Source: Halichoerus grypus (taxonomy: Eukaryota; Chordata; Mammalia; Carnivora; Phocidae). From it: DNA of 64,000 nucleotides. Below the pieces are notes generated by a model. It was not told the origin of the DNA and made no database searches. It saw nothing but the letters and a program-made list of their open reading frames with translations. Location: assembly GCF_964656455.1 (NCBI RefSeq), contig NC_135715.1:148235935-148299934 (forward strand). The letters run 5' to 3'. How positions within the stretch are numbered: position 1 is the first letter of the stretch; the number at the start of each line of letters is the position of its first letter. Positions 1-12,539 of the stretch are shown one piece after another. Made by a program: the position numbers and the translations under genes.

Positions 1-689
1 TTCATTTCCCAAGTTAAATAATTTGATCCCTTTGTTCAGTATTTTCTCATTCAAATGTAGATGACATAAATGGTAATTGGACCAAGTCAGCTTCTAGACC
101 TTTACTAAAAAGAGTGTCTTTCTTGATCTACTGATATATTTTTTCATGTGCTAATGTAACATGTTAATCAGAAAATTATTTTTAGCTAAAACCAATAAAT
201 AATTTAAATCATAAAAGCTATGTACACACACTAATGTTGACAAGAGCAATCACTTATTGTTAAATATCTCCATTTACTTCTGCATATAGACTTTGACAAC
301 TCAAAGACATGTATCAATTCAGGGAAATACTGGATATAACTTGCCAAAGATACAAAATGCTGAGATTATCAAGGGAGTAGAGATCTGAGAACTAACAGCA
401 TCTAAATTACTGTTCAACAGATGTTAAAATAGCATGTGCATGGCTGTGGAATTTGACTGATCTAATACTAAATATCATTCTGCATTAGAATGAGAGTAAA
501 TATAGTGTTTGAAGACTTCCATACCAAATATCATATATGTTATTTTAAATTTTTCATTATATCCCCTGAAATAAAACACCATTTCAAAGATTGTATGGAT
601 TTATGATGGAGTCCATATCAAAGAAAACTAAGAATTGAATTTCTAAGTGTCTTGCATAAATTCTAATTAGCATATAAATGAATGTTTAC
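1..689 (-). other. TFPI: TFPI intron downstream of the linker exon (partial)
   Basis: AT-rich intronic sequence following the donor of the linker exon. I see no exon and no clear repeat element in it. The Kunitz-2 exon is expected beyond the window edge. Confidence 0.7.
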
Positions 690-728
690 CTTTTTCTAAT
701 GTTGTCCCTGTCTTGGCCTGTGGATAAA
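690..728 (-). CDS. TFPI: TFPI linker exon between Kunitz 1 and Kunitz 2
   Basis: This 39-nt coding exon has an acceptor reading TTGCAG just above 728 and a donor reading GTAAAC just below 690. Entered in phase 1, carrying over one G from the Kunitz-1 exon, it reads VYPQAKTGTTLEK and leaves again in phase 1. The human TFPI linker, as I remember it, is also exactly 13 codons (DNANRIIKTTLQQ). The shared K-TT-L core and the identical length and phase support the assignment. The exon supplies part of the flexible spacer that lets Kunitz 1 (factor VIIa) and Kunitz 2 (factor Xa) act in one quaternary complex. The sequence itself is poorly conserved, as expected for a linker. The next exon (Kunitz 2) should lie beyond coordinate 1. 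It is too short to be found as an open reading frame. Confidence 0.85.
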
Positions 729-1669
729 CTGCAAGAAAAAACAGTATGTGTGTCAATTATCAAAATTTATATAAATAAATTATATATAAATTTCAATTTA
801 ACAAACTAGGATGATGTATTTATTACCATTAAAATTGTTCTTATACATAATATCAATAAATAGCTTAAATTTCTTATTTTCTCTAAAGATTAAATAATTT
901 TAATTTTTATAGATATGAGGCCATCTGCATTTTAACATAATAATGTCAAAACTGGTGTTGAAAGTTTCTAACACATTGACAAAAATAAGAATTCATGGTG
1001 AACTACATTTGCTATTCAAAACACCTATGATTGAAAAACATTAAGATAATGTGAAATATGAAAGTAATTCAAGCAGCATACTTTGCATATCTAATTTCTA
1101 TAGAGACTTGGTAGTAGGGGTGGAAGAAACCAGAATTATCTCCTTTCCTGATTCCTTCCCCTGCTGCATTGTTTCAACCCAATCACAAGTTTTATTATTA
1201 TTTCCAAGTACAGAAGAGAAATGAAGCAAAAGGTATCTGTGACATATTTTTTGGTTTAGCCTCAAAGAATTAATGGAATTTCTCCACTCAAAAACTAGAA
1301 TGCTGCTTGTCTTTGACTCACTATATTCAAGTACGGATGCTAAGTTCTAATTTAAATGATAGGTAATGAAATTCAAATCAATATAATAAGTGAAGTTTTA
1401 ATTTGCTCATGTAAACATTAGGAAGGCTGAGTGATGTTTGTTGTATAATCATGTTCTGCAGAGAAAAGCTTTGAGTCAAGGCAGTTTATAATTAGTTGTG
1501 TGGCCGGAGAGACAGGGGGTTGGGGGAATGAGTTGGCTTATATGCCCCTTTCAGTCAAAAATCAGCAGCTAGGTTATTCTTTGGAATATAAAATATCTTT
1601 GAAAGAGAAGGTAATGAGGCCTTTTTTAAAAGATTTTCCTATATTTTATTAAATAGTCTTTTTAAAAAG

Positions 1670-1692
1670 ATATATATATATATATATATATA
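1670..1692. repeat. (TA)n microsatellite
   Basis: About 11 uninterrupted TA dinucleotides. Confidence 0.95.
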
Positions 1693-1855
1693 ATTGTATT
1701 TTAAATATTAAGGAAACCTCAGGAGTCTTTCTCATTGTAAATAACCAACTGTCAATGTGTTCAATTAGATAGTGGATTGTCATAATAAGCTTATATTGAA
1801 ATATTTTAATGTACAATTAATTTGTTACAGTTTTAATTTATAAGGGCAAAGAAAG

Positions 1856-1955
1856 AATATATACAGATAAATATTACATCAGACTAGAGTGCTAAATAAT
1901 CATTTTTACTGTTTTGCCTACTGACGGTAGCCATTGGAAGGGAACATAGAAATGC
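1856..1955 (+). repeat. 100-bp segment, likely source copy of a local duplication
   Basis: This segment recurs at 3002-3101 with only two mismatches that I can count (G/A and A/T in the last third). It lies in unique-looking intron sequence here, so it is the likelier original. Confidence 0.93.
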
Positions 1956-2703
1956 TTGATTTCAATGTTCATGTAATATTAAAAGAGATAACTTGTTTTC
2001 TGATTCCATTCCAAGTTGGATTAATGTTAAGTAATTAACACATATTAAACAAAAAACAACCAAAAATTTTTCAAAATAATTACATTGATCTTGGCTAACT
2101 GTAAAATAATTAGGTTCTCAGCATAAAGAGGGCCACTGATTTCACTGGCTGCTTCCATAATATTCATACCTTATCATGGTAACTAAGCAGCATGTTTTAC
2201 ACATGTGTAAAAATTTAAACTATGAACATAATGAAAAAAAATGTAATTTAGCAGATAGAGATATTAACAGGCACTGCAGGATAAAATGACATTTGATGTC
2301 ATTATTTTCTGAAGTTTCTAAGTGCTTTCAAGCCTACAGTCACATTATTTACTTGAAAGGATCTTTCCCCTGAACAAGTAATATAAATATTAGTATGCAT
2401 AACATTAATGATTTTGGTCTATGTGATTATCACATCCTCAATGTGCACAGGAAGAAACTGAGCTTCAGAGAGTAACAACATTCAGGATTGAAACAAAACA
2501 AGCTTTTATCCCATTTATTATTATTAAACTGTTATTCTATTCATAGCATAATGTGTCCATCTTCATGGAAAATCAGTTAACTCTGATGGTGTAGTCTATT
2601 TTTGACTATTCTATTCCACTGATTTCTGTCTATCCTTATTCTCACATCATTCTGCTCAATTTCGGCAGCTGTGCTATATAACTCTTGAAATCAGGTAAAG
2701 TCT

Positions 2704-2940
2704 GGGGCACCTGTGTGGTTCAGGCTGTTAGCATCTGACTCTTGGTTTCGGCTCAGGTCATGATCTCAGGGGTGTACGACTGAGGCCCACATTGGCCCTG
2801 AGCTCAGCTCAGAGTCTACTTGAGGTTCTTTCTCTCCACCCCACCTCCCCCCAACCCCGTCCCTCTCCCTGCTCGCTCACATGTGTGCATGTGCTCTCTC
2901 TCTCTCTTTCTAAAATAAAAAAAATCTTTTTTTAAAAAAA
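2704..2940 (+). repeat. CAN-SINE
   Basis: The tRNA-like head GGGGCACCTGTGTGGTTCAG leads into a CT-rich body and ends in an A-rich tail. Imperfect target-site duplications of about 16 bp (GAAATCAGGTAAAGTC / GAAATCAAATAAAGTC) flank it at 2687 and 2942. It sits inside an L1 fragment and is diverged, so fairly old. Confidence 0.92.
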
Positions 2941-3001
2941 GGAAATCAAATAAAGTCCTCCAAATTTGCTCTTTTATTCAGAATTGTTTTAGCCATCCTA
3001 A

Positions 3002-3101
3002 AATATATACAGATAAATATTACATCAGACTAGAGTGCTAAATAATCATTTTTACTGTTTTGCCTACTGACAGTAGCCATTGGATGGGAACATAGAAATG
3101 C
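3002..3101 (+). repeat. 100-bp segment, likely derived copy inserted in L1
   Basis: It matches 1856-1955 at 98 of 100 positions in the same orientation. Antisense L1 sequence lies on both sides and this block is foreign to it, so it was probably inserted there. It has no poly(A) and no obvious target-site duplication. Confidence 0.93.
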
Positions 3102-5782
3102 ATATTATTGTATTGCATATCATTTTTAGAGTTGACTAATTAATATATAAACAAAAATGTGCTGGAATTTGGTATAGGATAAAATTTCCAGATCCATTTG
3201 GGGAGAATTTACATCTCAACTAAAGTGCACCTTTCAATCTATTGTTTTATATCTCTGTTCATTAAAGTCTTCTTTATTTGCCAATGAATTTTTAACAGTG
3301 TTTTATAGATTTCATTGTAAATGTTGTGTACTTTTTTATTTAAATCCATCACTAAGAATTTCATGTTCCATTATTTTAAATGAAATTGTCTTTTTAAGAA
3401 TTTTGTCTAATTTTCTATTTGTTCATTGCCAGCATGTGTGTAAATATTTACATTGTCCTTTTATCCAGTGAGATTTCTAAAGTCATCTGCAAGTTCCTAA
3501 AATTTTTCATATATATAATTGGGTTTTCTCTCAGTCATGTGGATGCTCTGGGAGATGTTCCATTTACAAATCCTTATAATTATTTTCTCTAACTTATGGA
3601 ATTTCACCAAATGCATGCAGTTTTGTTGTTCAGTGACAAACTCAAAGGGACTCTTGTTCTGACTTTTTAGCTTTTTCTCTACATATGTCCATACTCTCCC
3701 ACATATTATGCCCCAAAACCCATTGACCTCAGTCTCCTAATCTCCAATCTCCATATTCTCTACCAGGGAGACCACCATCCTGTACTTGGGCTCCCCTCCT
3801 TTAGCTATGGTTCAGAAGTGCCTTCATGCAGAAAGCTGGGGAGACTGGACTCACCTCACATGTTTCCCTTCTCTAAGGGATCACAATCCTGCACTGCCTT
3901 TTGATCCATGTCTGCCAACAGTTGTTTCATATATTTTGTCTAATTTTCTAATCATTTATATTATGAGAGAAAGTTCCGTTTCAGCTCTTCCATCATAGCT
4001 GAAGATAGAATTGTCTCTTTAGGTGATTTTTTAAAAGCCTAGCAATCCTTTTTATATATGCTAGTTATATCCTTAACAGTAATTTACTATACACAACACT
4101 CATATATTCAAACAATAAGTGGCTCTTGCAGATGTAATAAGGAGATGGAAGCCAGAGACTCATATTTATATGCTAGGTAGTAATGATGTTTAGAAGATAC
4201 TGTAAGCAAGGAGGTCACTGAAGAAACAAATAATTATATTTGATTAATTTCTAAAGAAAAGGGTAAATTTTATATGATGGTGAAATAAAAGAAACAGGTA
4301 TGTATCGTGGGAAAGAGGCCAGCTGATGAAAATGTTAGGCTGCTAAAGGAGAAAGTGAGAATTACAAAGAATGAGGCAACCAGGCCTCTAGCCAAGGTGC
4401 TGAACCTGAGTGCTATTCAACTCAACACAAAAGGATACTCGGCCCAGTATGGATGAGAAGGAGGTATAATGAATGGAAAATGACCAGGCAATCACCAAAA
4501 CCAGGGGCCCACCAGAGGACCACTGAACTGCATAATCTCTGTTAGTAACATTTCCAGCACTTGTATGGAGAAGAAAGAAGGAAATAAGTGCTCAAGTTCA
4601 AAGAAATATATTCACATCAATCCTTTTCTGTCAGCTCTGGAATATACAAAAAAAAAAAAAGACCTCACAGAGTCACACAGGGGAGAAGTTCTCTCTTTTC
4701 ACCACAGTGAGATTTTCCGACAGGCCAAGAGCATCATGATGCCAAGGCTATTTTGTAAAAGCTGTTTGGGAAAGCATTATCAAAGTGAGAATGCAGAGCT
4801 GTCTGTTTTGCAAAAAGCAAGACACCTAGTGTTACTAACTAAAGATACCGTCTCTATAGACTACCATTTAATTCAACTAGCTCTAATAACATGCCATGGG
4901 GAAATTTGGGACTAGACCCTGGGAAGATAAAGACAATTCAGATTCTTCTATCCCTTAAGTAGTTTACAATTCAGAAGAATTAAACAGACATAAAAGCATT
5001 CAAAATTTTGACCAGCAATTATCTGGAATTTATCTCAGTGAGACGAGATAAAACCACATTATAGTTTGTAAAATTCAGGGGGAAATGTTGTTTTAGTAGG
5101 ATTAAAGCAAAATAAAAGTGTCCCATAAAACTTACCAACAATATAATATGATATACTTTTAAACATTATAAATTAGTAAAAATATGAAAAGTTGGGCTTG
5201 GTAAAGTCTACATGGCTCAGTAAGGTTCATATTTTCTTTTCTACAATATTCTAAGGCCCTAAAGAGAATGACTTAATTTTCATATATATATTTCTGCTCT
5301 CTGATGCAGTTTAGAATTTTCTAATTAGTAGCTACTGAAAGCCTCAAAGTGGATTCTCAGATTCATTATTTTGACAGGAAATAGCTATAAGATCACTATA
5401 CTGATAAAGGGAAGACTAAGTCAATATGACTGTTTCTTTCCTGCCAACTCATAGCTGCCCAGGAGGCTGAATTATACCCACTTCACTGCAGATACAAAAT
5501 CAGTGAACTTAAAGGTTTTTCTTCTTTCTTTATTACGAAGAAAAATATAGGATAACAAATGGGGCTTAATATAATTTGTAATAACTGATATGAAAAATGA
5601 AAAATAGTAGTTGAACATGAATGCCGAAAATGTGAAAAAAATATTCCTTGGAATGTTCAAATAGTTCTAACTTCTTTTCCTAAAATTATCAAATCTATAA
5701 TCAGATCTAATAACCCTAAACTTTTTTAAAAAGTTAAAGGAGCCTAAAGGCTCCTGGGTGATAAGTGTCTCTAGAAACCTAC

Positions 5783-5980
5783 CTCTCATACATTTTTCTT
5801 CGCACTCTTCCAGACTTCCAAATCGATTCTGATTTCCTTCACATCCCCCATACATAAATTCTTCACACTGTTGAGTGTGAATGTTGAAAAAAAATTGTGT
5901 AATCATTGCTCTGCATGGGCCATTATCCGCTTTCAAAGCACAAAATGAATGTAAAAGTTTCAGTGGTGGCAACTCAACAT
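5783..5980 (-). CDS. TFPI: TFPI Kunitz-1 exon (factor VIIa-binding inhibitor domain)
   Basis: This exon encodes the first Kunitz/BPTI domain of tissue factor pathway inhibitor, which blocks factor VIIa bound to tissue factor. It is 198 nt (66 codons), with acceptor TTGTAG above 5980 and donor GTAGGT below 5783, phase 1 at both ends. The peptide starts DVELPPLKLLHSFC. Cysteines at exon residues 14, 23, 39, 47, 60 and 64 give the canonical spacing C-x8-C-x15-C-x7-C-x12-C-x3-C. The FFFN and YGGCEGNQNRF motifs are intact. The P1 residue straight after the second cysteine is Arg24, where human TFPI has Lys36; either basic residue suits a trypsin-like protease. The open frame runs on past the donor into the intron for about 37 codons, but the strong donor and the exact domain end make that read-through non-coding. 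The domain is complete, with no break. Confidence 0.97.
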
Positions 5981-6456
5981 CTACAAGGTAAAAATAAAAG
6001 ATATAGAACCTTTCATCCGCATAGTAATAGTGTTCTTTATTTCCTTTTCAGTACGTTGTAATTTTTCTTAAAAAGCACAACAGAAATAACACAGGCTGAA
6101 GAAAACATGACAAGTTATTAAAAATTATCAAAAAGGTAAATAAAGTTTATAAACACACCAAATGAAACAGATTTTATCAACGATTAAACTTTAGGAGTAG
6201 AATAATTTTCTAGACTCGCATTAGGGATTTGGCTTAAACATACACCAGTTGACCAGTATGGAAATGCATAGTCGTTGTACGGTAACCAATGTGTTGACGT
6301 TACGAGTAAGTAAAGATGTCTTTTTAAATTCAGCAGTTTTTAAGGGCAGACATTAATGGACAGCTCTTTGATTTGCTCTCCCTAATCCACAGTTGTGTCA
6401 TTTTTTGCACATAAACAACTTTTTAAAAGCAGCAGTACATACATATTCATATGTAT

Positions 6457-6480
6457 ACACACACACACACACACACACAC
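6457..6480. repeat. (AC)n microsatellite
   Basis: Twelve AC dinucleotides in the intron 5' of the Kunitz-1 exon. Likely polymorphic. Confidence 0.95.
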
Positions 6481-9239
6481 ATACATCACACTGTATTAAG
6501 CCATTCCCAAATAATGGAAATGTTGGTGTTTGGTATTACAAATACATATATATCATGGTCCATTCTTTTACTTACCATGGTTTGTTTTTAACAATGTTGA
6601 GAAAACTTAATGCTGTCTGTATTTTAAAGTAGAATGAGGCAATTCTTTTGATCTTGAGTGAGAATTTTTTTCCCTCAATATTCAATCACTTATTTTAGTC
6701 ACAGAGGAATTTCATATCTTGGGAAGGGACTTGTATATACAGAAAACTCAAAAATTTTAAATTTTATGAAGTCTAATATTAATCGAGGCTTAATTTTAAG
6801 TAAGTTGCATTTGCTTATAGAATCTATCAGTAAGATAGACACTGAAAATTGTGGTTGGTACTATCAAAATCATAAAGAACAAATAATGTCATTAATACTC
6901 CTTGAGTATTGTCTATAATGTATTTTCCAAGACTTTCAGTATTCACTATGATCACTTCTGAGGGACCTAAGCCAATTTGCCCTTTAGAGGGCAGCAGTAT
7001 GCTGCTAAATTAAAACTGATTAAGTTTAGGTATCTTCCAAGAAAGGGTTTTAATGCACTATAAAATCATTTACTTTGAAAAAAGATGAAAGGATGTCATC
7101 ATTTAAAAATATATAAAACCTTTTAAAAGCATTAAATAAAAGAACAAGTGTGAATATATAACCATCTAGAAGGAAATCAATTTTGAATGTCCTGTGGTTT
7201 CAAAACTTCTGTGAATTTTTTGAAAGAGAAGATATACATATCATAAAAGTTGGATTAGATAATTTTATCACATCTCTTCTACCCTCCACCTTTTGTTACC
7301 TTAATGATCTATATTGAATTAATGTCAAGTAGTAGCCACATTTCAGTAGTGTTAAAACTCTTTATGATAAAATAATTGGAATGTTATTTTTTATTTTCTA
7401 TATGGGTCTAAAATGATAAGTAAACCCTGAAATCTTAGAAGGGTTAAAAATATAGCTTTCTGTACATAAATTATTATTATGCTGTTTCATTCATTTGACA
7501 GTAATTATTTATGAACATGTGAATTTTATCTCAACCACTCTTCCACTTTTAAACTTAAAATCAAAGTTTAATTTATAAAATGCCATATCACCATTTTGAT
7601 TTCTTTGATAACTGAATTGACAATTTTTTTCAATTGAAATAAGTTGAGCTTACAGAAATGATATAACAGTAAAATTTCAGACCCAAATTTGATAAGATAG
7701 AATAACATAAAACAGATTTATTTATTATGACACACAGACCTTCATCTACAAAGGACATGGATATTTTTAGCACCAAACACAATTTTCATGAATTGGCTAG
7801 TTATCGAGTTAGCTAATTATTACTGGTCAAACCTTTAAGTAATGTTGAATTTTATGCACCTGTGTACTTGTCCGTTTTCAGCTTCCTGTGGGGTTATGTA
7901 CAATCAAAAATATATAATTTGGATGTTTATGTGATTTTTTAAAATAATTTTTACACCAATTATATAGTGTCCCTAAAGCCAATCAATCTCTATAATATAT
8001 ATGTAGTTTACCAAAATGAGTAAATAACTATTCATTGACATATGTAAATTATTCTCATGTCTTTGCTTTTTAATTATGTACCTAATATTTTATGCTGATG
8101 AACTTATTTGAATATGATTGGCTTTAAAATGTCTCTCAAGGCATATCAAAAGTTTCTGGCACCTAATGATATGGATACTTCAGAATCATAATTTTCCTTA
8201 AATGTTCCTGGACTTCCCTGGAATTCTTAATTTTCTTAAATTACATACACAAGTACTTTTCTCTATATAAATTCATTATATATTTAATATATATTATAGC
8301 ACTTATATATACATTATATATAAAATAGCATTTTAGAAAGTTGGCAAAAATATCTTCCATAGACAAATAGGTGAATATAAACAAAAAAGTGATTTATGAA
8401 AAAACATGTGTTTTCCATTCATCACTGAAATTACAATTGTCAGTTTGAAATAAAAATAACTAAAAACCTTTTCTGAGTAGTAGTATACTCGTGAATAATT
8501 ATAAATGCTGCTTATATTCTCTTAAAGATTTAGAATACTGTCACTGACATTCTGACTTGTTAAGAGTTGTGAGAAGCTAGAAGACTTTGCATCTAAGACC
8601 CTAAGCAGTGCATTTTACTGAGAACAGACCCACGACAAGCATCATTGCATTAGCACAATACGTTTGTACACTCTAGACACATTTTTATGCGACCGATAAA
8701 AATTTGACCTGTCAGTTCTATAAGTATCTGATCTTAGAATCAGATCTCAGAATCTCAGAGGTCACATAAATAATTTTGAGAAAGGAGCTAGGAATAATAA
8801 TATTCTGATATTCTGAATCTTATGGCTATATACCATTACTTCAGAAATTCCTATAGCACTCCTTAGATAATATGATGGTCCCTGATTCCCATATTAATGT
8901 GACTTCAGATCTTTATAGACACAGTACCTCAGACAGGAGCCTATAGTCTAATACTCTACCTGTAGAACCCAGGGGGCTTCACCTAATACCTGAGTTGCTA
9001 TAGATATTTAGGAGAACTAGTTCTTATAAATAGTAATTTACATAAGGTTCTTTTTCATTGATGATGCTTCTGATTTCGACTTTTGATATATTTGATAGTC
9101 CTTTTCATCATGCCAAACTTTTATTTTACATCTTCTCCATTAAGCATATACCACACCGAGTTCAACTTGCTATTTAGGAATTGTGCCACAAGGTGGTGGC
9201 CATCAGCCACAGATTTGAAAGCTGGTTCCCCATATTTGT

Positions 9240-9420
9240 CCTTGTAGTAGTTAATACTAGCTAATGTTGTTTACTAATTACTGTGCTCCAGACATTTTGT
9301 AATCACATTATTTAGTAATCACAACAATCTTCTGAATGAGGTATTCTCTCCATTTACAACTTATAAAACAGCACTGTAGAAATTAATTGCTCTGTTCACA
9401 CCCTAAGTTTTATATGCCAC
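9240..9420 (+). repeat. MIR-like fragment
   Basis: ACTGTGCTCCAGACATTTTG, AATCACAACAATCTTCTGAA, TGAGGTATTCTCTCCATTTA follow the order of MIR. Diverged. Confidence 0.5.
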
Positions 9421-10364
9421 ATAGTTTTATACCAGATATCTCACACATTCTTAATAATTGAGTGATATTGTCACAGTCTGTATGACTGAGATTCCTAGAT
9501 TGGCGTTTAGGTAAAGCACATAGATTTAATTCTAAAATTTACACTCAATACATTTTTTTCTCAAATTCACCTTATACAAACTAAAAATGTTTCAGCTATG
9601 AAAGTAGGTGATTTTATAGCAATTTCCCAAGTGAAACACTAAGAACTAATTTTAAACTATATTTTATTAATTTATTATCAAATTATTCATCTTTACCGTT
9701 CACATTTTAGTGTCTTTCTTAGCTGAATCATATATTAGAATATTCTTTCGTGCAGTCAGCTTATGACCCACCCTTGGCAGAGCGTCCCTGAAGTGGGGGA
9801 ATGATGAGGTGTGGTCTCTCAGATGTAGTACCATGCCACTCCACCCAAAAGGGATGGAAGTCTGTTTTGGTTTTCATTTTTTACCCTGGATAAATCTTTT
9901 TGAAAGTTAACAATTGTGTGTTGATCATGGGTCAGGCACTGTGGGGTCATGGCAGATATGATAGTAAATTAGGTGGCAGTAGCCCCGCCCCTTCCCTTTC
10001 ATGTAGCATGCAGACACTGAAGATTTGTAAACATTCAAGAAGTTCAAGGTGCTGTGTTTGTGCATAATAAGATAGCTAACCTTGTCTGTAGAGTCAGGGA
10101 TAGCTTTCCTGAGACTTGAAACGGAGACTGAAGGAAAGTGTTAGTGATAAGGATCTGCCTAACCCCATGTAACTAGAAAACATATGCAGGACAGTGTAAT
10201 AGGGAATTTAATCTGATGCAGCCAGATGAACAGAATTATGGTTTTTATTGTATCATTTTTGTAATTGATTTCTTGCATTTTATGTCTCACAATCTGAGGA
10301 TTACAATCTCACTCTCCCCTCCCCCTGTCCTGGGTCGTCGGATAGTAGGCTCATGATAATATTT

Positions 10365-10383
10365 GGGGACATGTCATGTCCCC
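10365..10383. repeat. 19-bp perfect inverted repeat
   Basis: GGGGACATG-T-CATGTCCCC: two 9-bp arms around a single T, in otherwise AT-rich intron. Confidence 0.9.
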
Positions 10384-12433
10384 GACTGTTAGAGTCTTCA
10401 TTCTCCTGGAACTTGTTTGGGAACCAAGAGCTTTAAGGTAACTTACTATTTAAGAGTCTACATGCTGTTTGATTCTATCATGAAAAGATTTGATTTCTCT
10501 GGCAGGGAAGAACATAGCCATACACTCTTTGCCTTCTCCGTGCCGAAAAATGTGCCAGGTGCTTTTATGCAGTTTATATAACAACCATATGAATGTAGTT
10601 ATCTGCATCACTTACATATCGATTAAGACACTGGGAGTCAGAGAGTTTACCTAACTCATCTAATTTTGCAAAGCTACTGTGTGGCAAACCCCACATGCAA
10701 ACGTAGATCTGCCTGATTCTAAATCTTATGAAAGACACTTGCCTTTCTCTAAATGCTCCCTGCTAATCTTCTCTCTCTCACTCTAAAGGAATTTTAAAAA
10801 AGAGCTTATCTCTACTGTTTTTTATTATAAAAAATTTTATTATATTTCATCCTCCCTGCTGGTTAGACTGATTAAGAAAAAGCCTACTATTGCCTTGTGA
10901 GAAAAATGATAAAATCGTGTATGTTTTTCTCTAAGATGATAGTACACTATTTGATGAAATGGTATACTTCTATAAAAAGATAACATGACCTTGGCACAGT
11001 GTGATAAATGGTATCTTCAAAATTGAATTGATTCTGATGTGGGATCATGCTATTTCAAGATTGAAAACAAAATCAAAAAACCCCAAAACTGGTTAAGACT
11101 GTGCAGCCAGTCAGTTAGGTGATCTTCAAGTCTAGCTTTCAGATAAAAATATTTTCGTAGCCAGCTTTGTTTGTTCTGAATTTATCAAGAGATTTTAAAC
11201 TCCAGCTTAATTATTAATGGGTTAACTCTGGTTTCTTGGCTGACTGTATCAGCAGCAACAATGTCAGGAAACTTCTGATTACCTGGCATGCATTTTCTCA
11301 GCCTAACTGAGGGGCATCAGATTAGGTGAATATTGGGGATCCTTTCTCCTCCCACTTTCCAAGATGGGTTGCCTGCTTTTTCTCTGTGGGGACTTTATTC
11401 TCTACATTTCTTCTCTTCTCAGCTTCCAGAATATTAGAAACCATCTCTTTTGATAAATGAGACAAATGAATTAGAGCTTATTTCATAATGCCCAAATTCT
11501 CATTTTATAAGGCACGTTATAGTGTTTACTTTGTTAGTGTTTCATCTTTAGGAAGTTTTTATAACAATATTTTTTCCAGTGACAATTTAATAGTCTCCCC
11601 TGTGAAACTGTGAGATTCTTCAGAACTTGGTCTGAGTCATCACTGTTTCCCTGGTACCTACCAATTTCAAGCACATTAGATATATTTATTCAATCTTTAT
11701 CAAAGGGAAGTACATTGAACAAAATCCCTTTCAAGGGTGCTTAGATATATGAAATAAGAATATATTTAGGGGAAGTCTTTGGTACACCATCAACATACAT
11801 ACCAATAGAAGCTATCACTTTGTTCATATTGTCTCACTATTACCAATGACTTGAGATTTCTATCAATAATTTACTAATTTTCCACAAAATAGTACTTTTA
11901 AGAAAGAAATATATAGTAACAATCACTGTACAATCTTCTCCTTGTTCTATTGCTGATTGTTAATATTTTATTTTTAGATACGGAGCTTTATGAGATTAGA
12001 ACTAACTTGTATTAGGCCAGATCTCCTAATGTCCTGTTTTACTAGATTCTCACACTGGACTCATCTGGGAAGTTCTTGAGAATAAGGCAAAAAAGCAGAG
12101 AATATCTATAGTTTCCCTTCCCTTCTCACACTTTTCCCAGCCAAAGGATGGCATCAAGGTTCACAGCTGTTTCTACAACACTTTGTTCCTTGCAATTGTC
12201 CAGAGATACTTCAATGTTTAATCTTATCGCCTGGAAAAAAAAAGAAGTCTTCCTTTCTAAAGTGACTTTTTTTTGGTCTAAATTTTTTTTGGGGGGGGGA
12301 CAAATTACATGTAAGACATGTAAGTCACTAATGTAAAAGCTAATTTTCCCACGCAATGGAGAAAAATATATTACATTTTGGGATTAAAATTGAGATCTTT
12401 AGCCAAAAAGTATGAATGCTTCTAATATTTTAC

Positions 12434-12539
12434 CTGTAATATCTGTATATTCTTCAGCTTCAAGGACAGCACTAAGAAGGGCAGAGGCACAAGTAAGCAG
12501 CACATACACAGACACCCAAAAAATCTGTTCTTTCTTCAT
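12434..12539 (-). CDS. TFPI: TFPI first coding exon: start codon, signal peptide, acidic N-terminus
   Basis: The exon encodes 35 residues beginning MKKEQIFWVSVYVLL and ending EAEEYTDIT, plus one base of the next codon, with donor GTAAAA. A short basic n-region (KK) is followed by a hydrophobic core of about 19 residues, which fits a secretory signal peptide. An acidic stretch follows (LEAEEYTD), matching in position the acidic N-terminus of mature TFPI. The exon joins in phase 1 to DVELPPLK of the Kunitz-1 exon. The start was chosen because it is the first AUG in the whole predicted leader and has A at -3. As I remember it, human TFPI has a second in-frame AUG four codons further upstream (MIYTMKK). 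Here that position lacks an AUG, so the protein should start at MKK. No coding break is visible. Confidence 0.93.

Larger units (their letters stand above)
2540..3480 (-). repeat. L1 fragment (ORF2/3' region, antisense)
   Basis: Phrases such as TTCCACTGATTTCTGTCTAT, CAGAATTGTTTTAGCCATCC and CATTTGGGGAGAATTTACAT are characteristic of mammalian L1 ORF2 read on the opposite strand. The copy is interrupted by a SINE (2704-2940) and by a 100-bp unrelated segment (3002-3101). Confidence 0.75.
729..5782 (-). other. TFPI: TFPI intron between the Kunitz-1 and linker exons
   Basis: About 5.05 kb of AT-rich intron. It contains a (TA)n run near 1670, an antisense L1 fragment (about 2540-3480) carrying one SINE, and a 100-bp duplicated segment. 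An open frame at 4565-4915 contains a poly(A)-like run and matches nothing I know. Between 3500 and 5780 I see no further recognisable element. Confidence 0.8.
5981..12433 (-). other. TFPI: TFPI intron between the signal-peptide and Kunitz-1 exons
   Basis: About 6.45 kb with no CAN-SINE. It holds a (CA)n microsatellite at 6457-6480, a MIR-like remnant near 9240-9420, a 19-bp palindrome at 10365-10383 and a T9G9-like homopolymer junction at about 12280-12300. The remainder is unique-looking AT-rich sequence with no exon that I can recognise. Confidence 0.8.

Noticed and set aside
4565..4915. 116-codon open frame on the plus strand
   Set aside because: It includes a poly(A)-encoded lysine run, has no recognisable domain, lies in a TFPI intron on the opposite strand, and no splice-site or promoter evidence supports it.
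5667..5782. Extension of the Kunitz-1 frame past the donor
   Set aside because: The domain ends at the sixth cysteine and MR, followed by a consensus donor GTAGGT. The extra residues match nothing in TFPI, so this is intron read-through.
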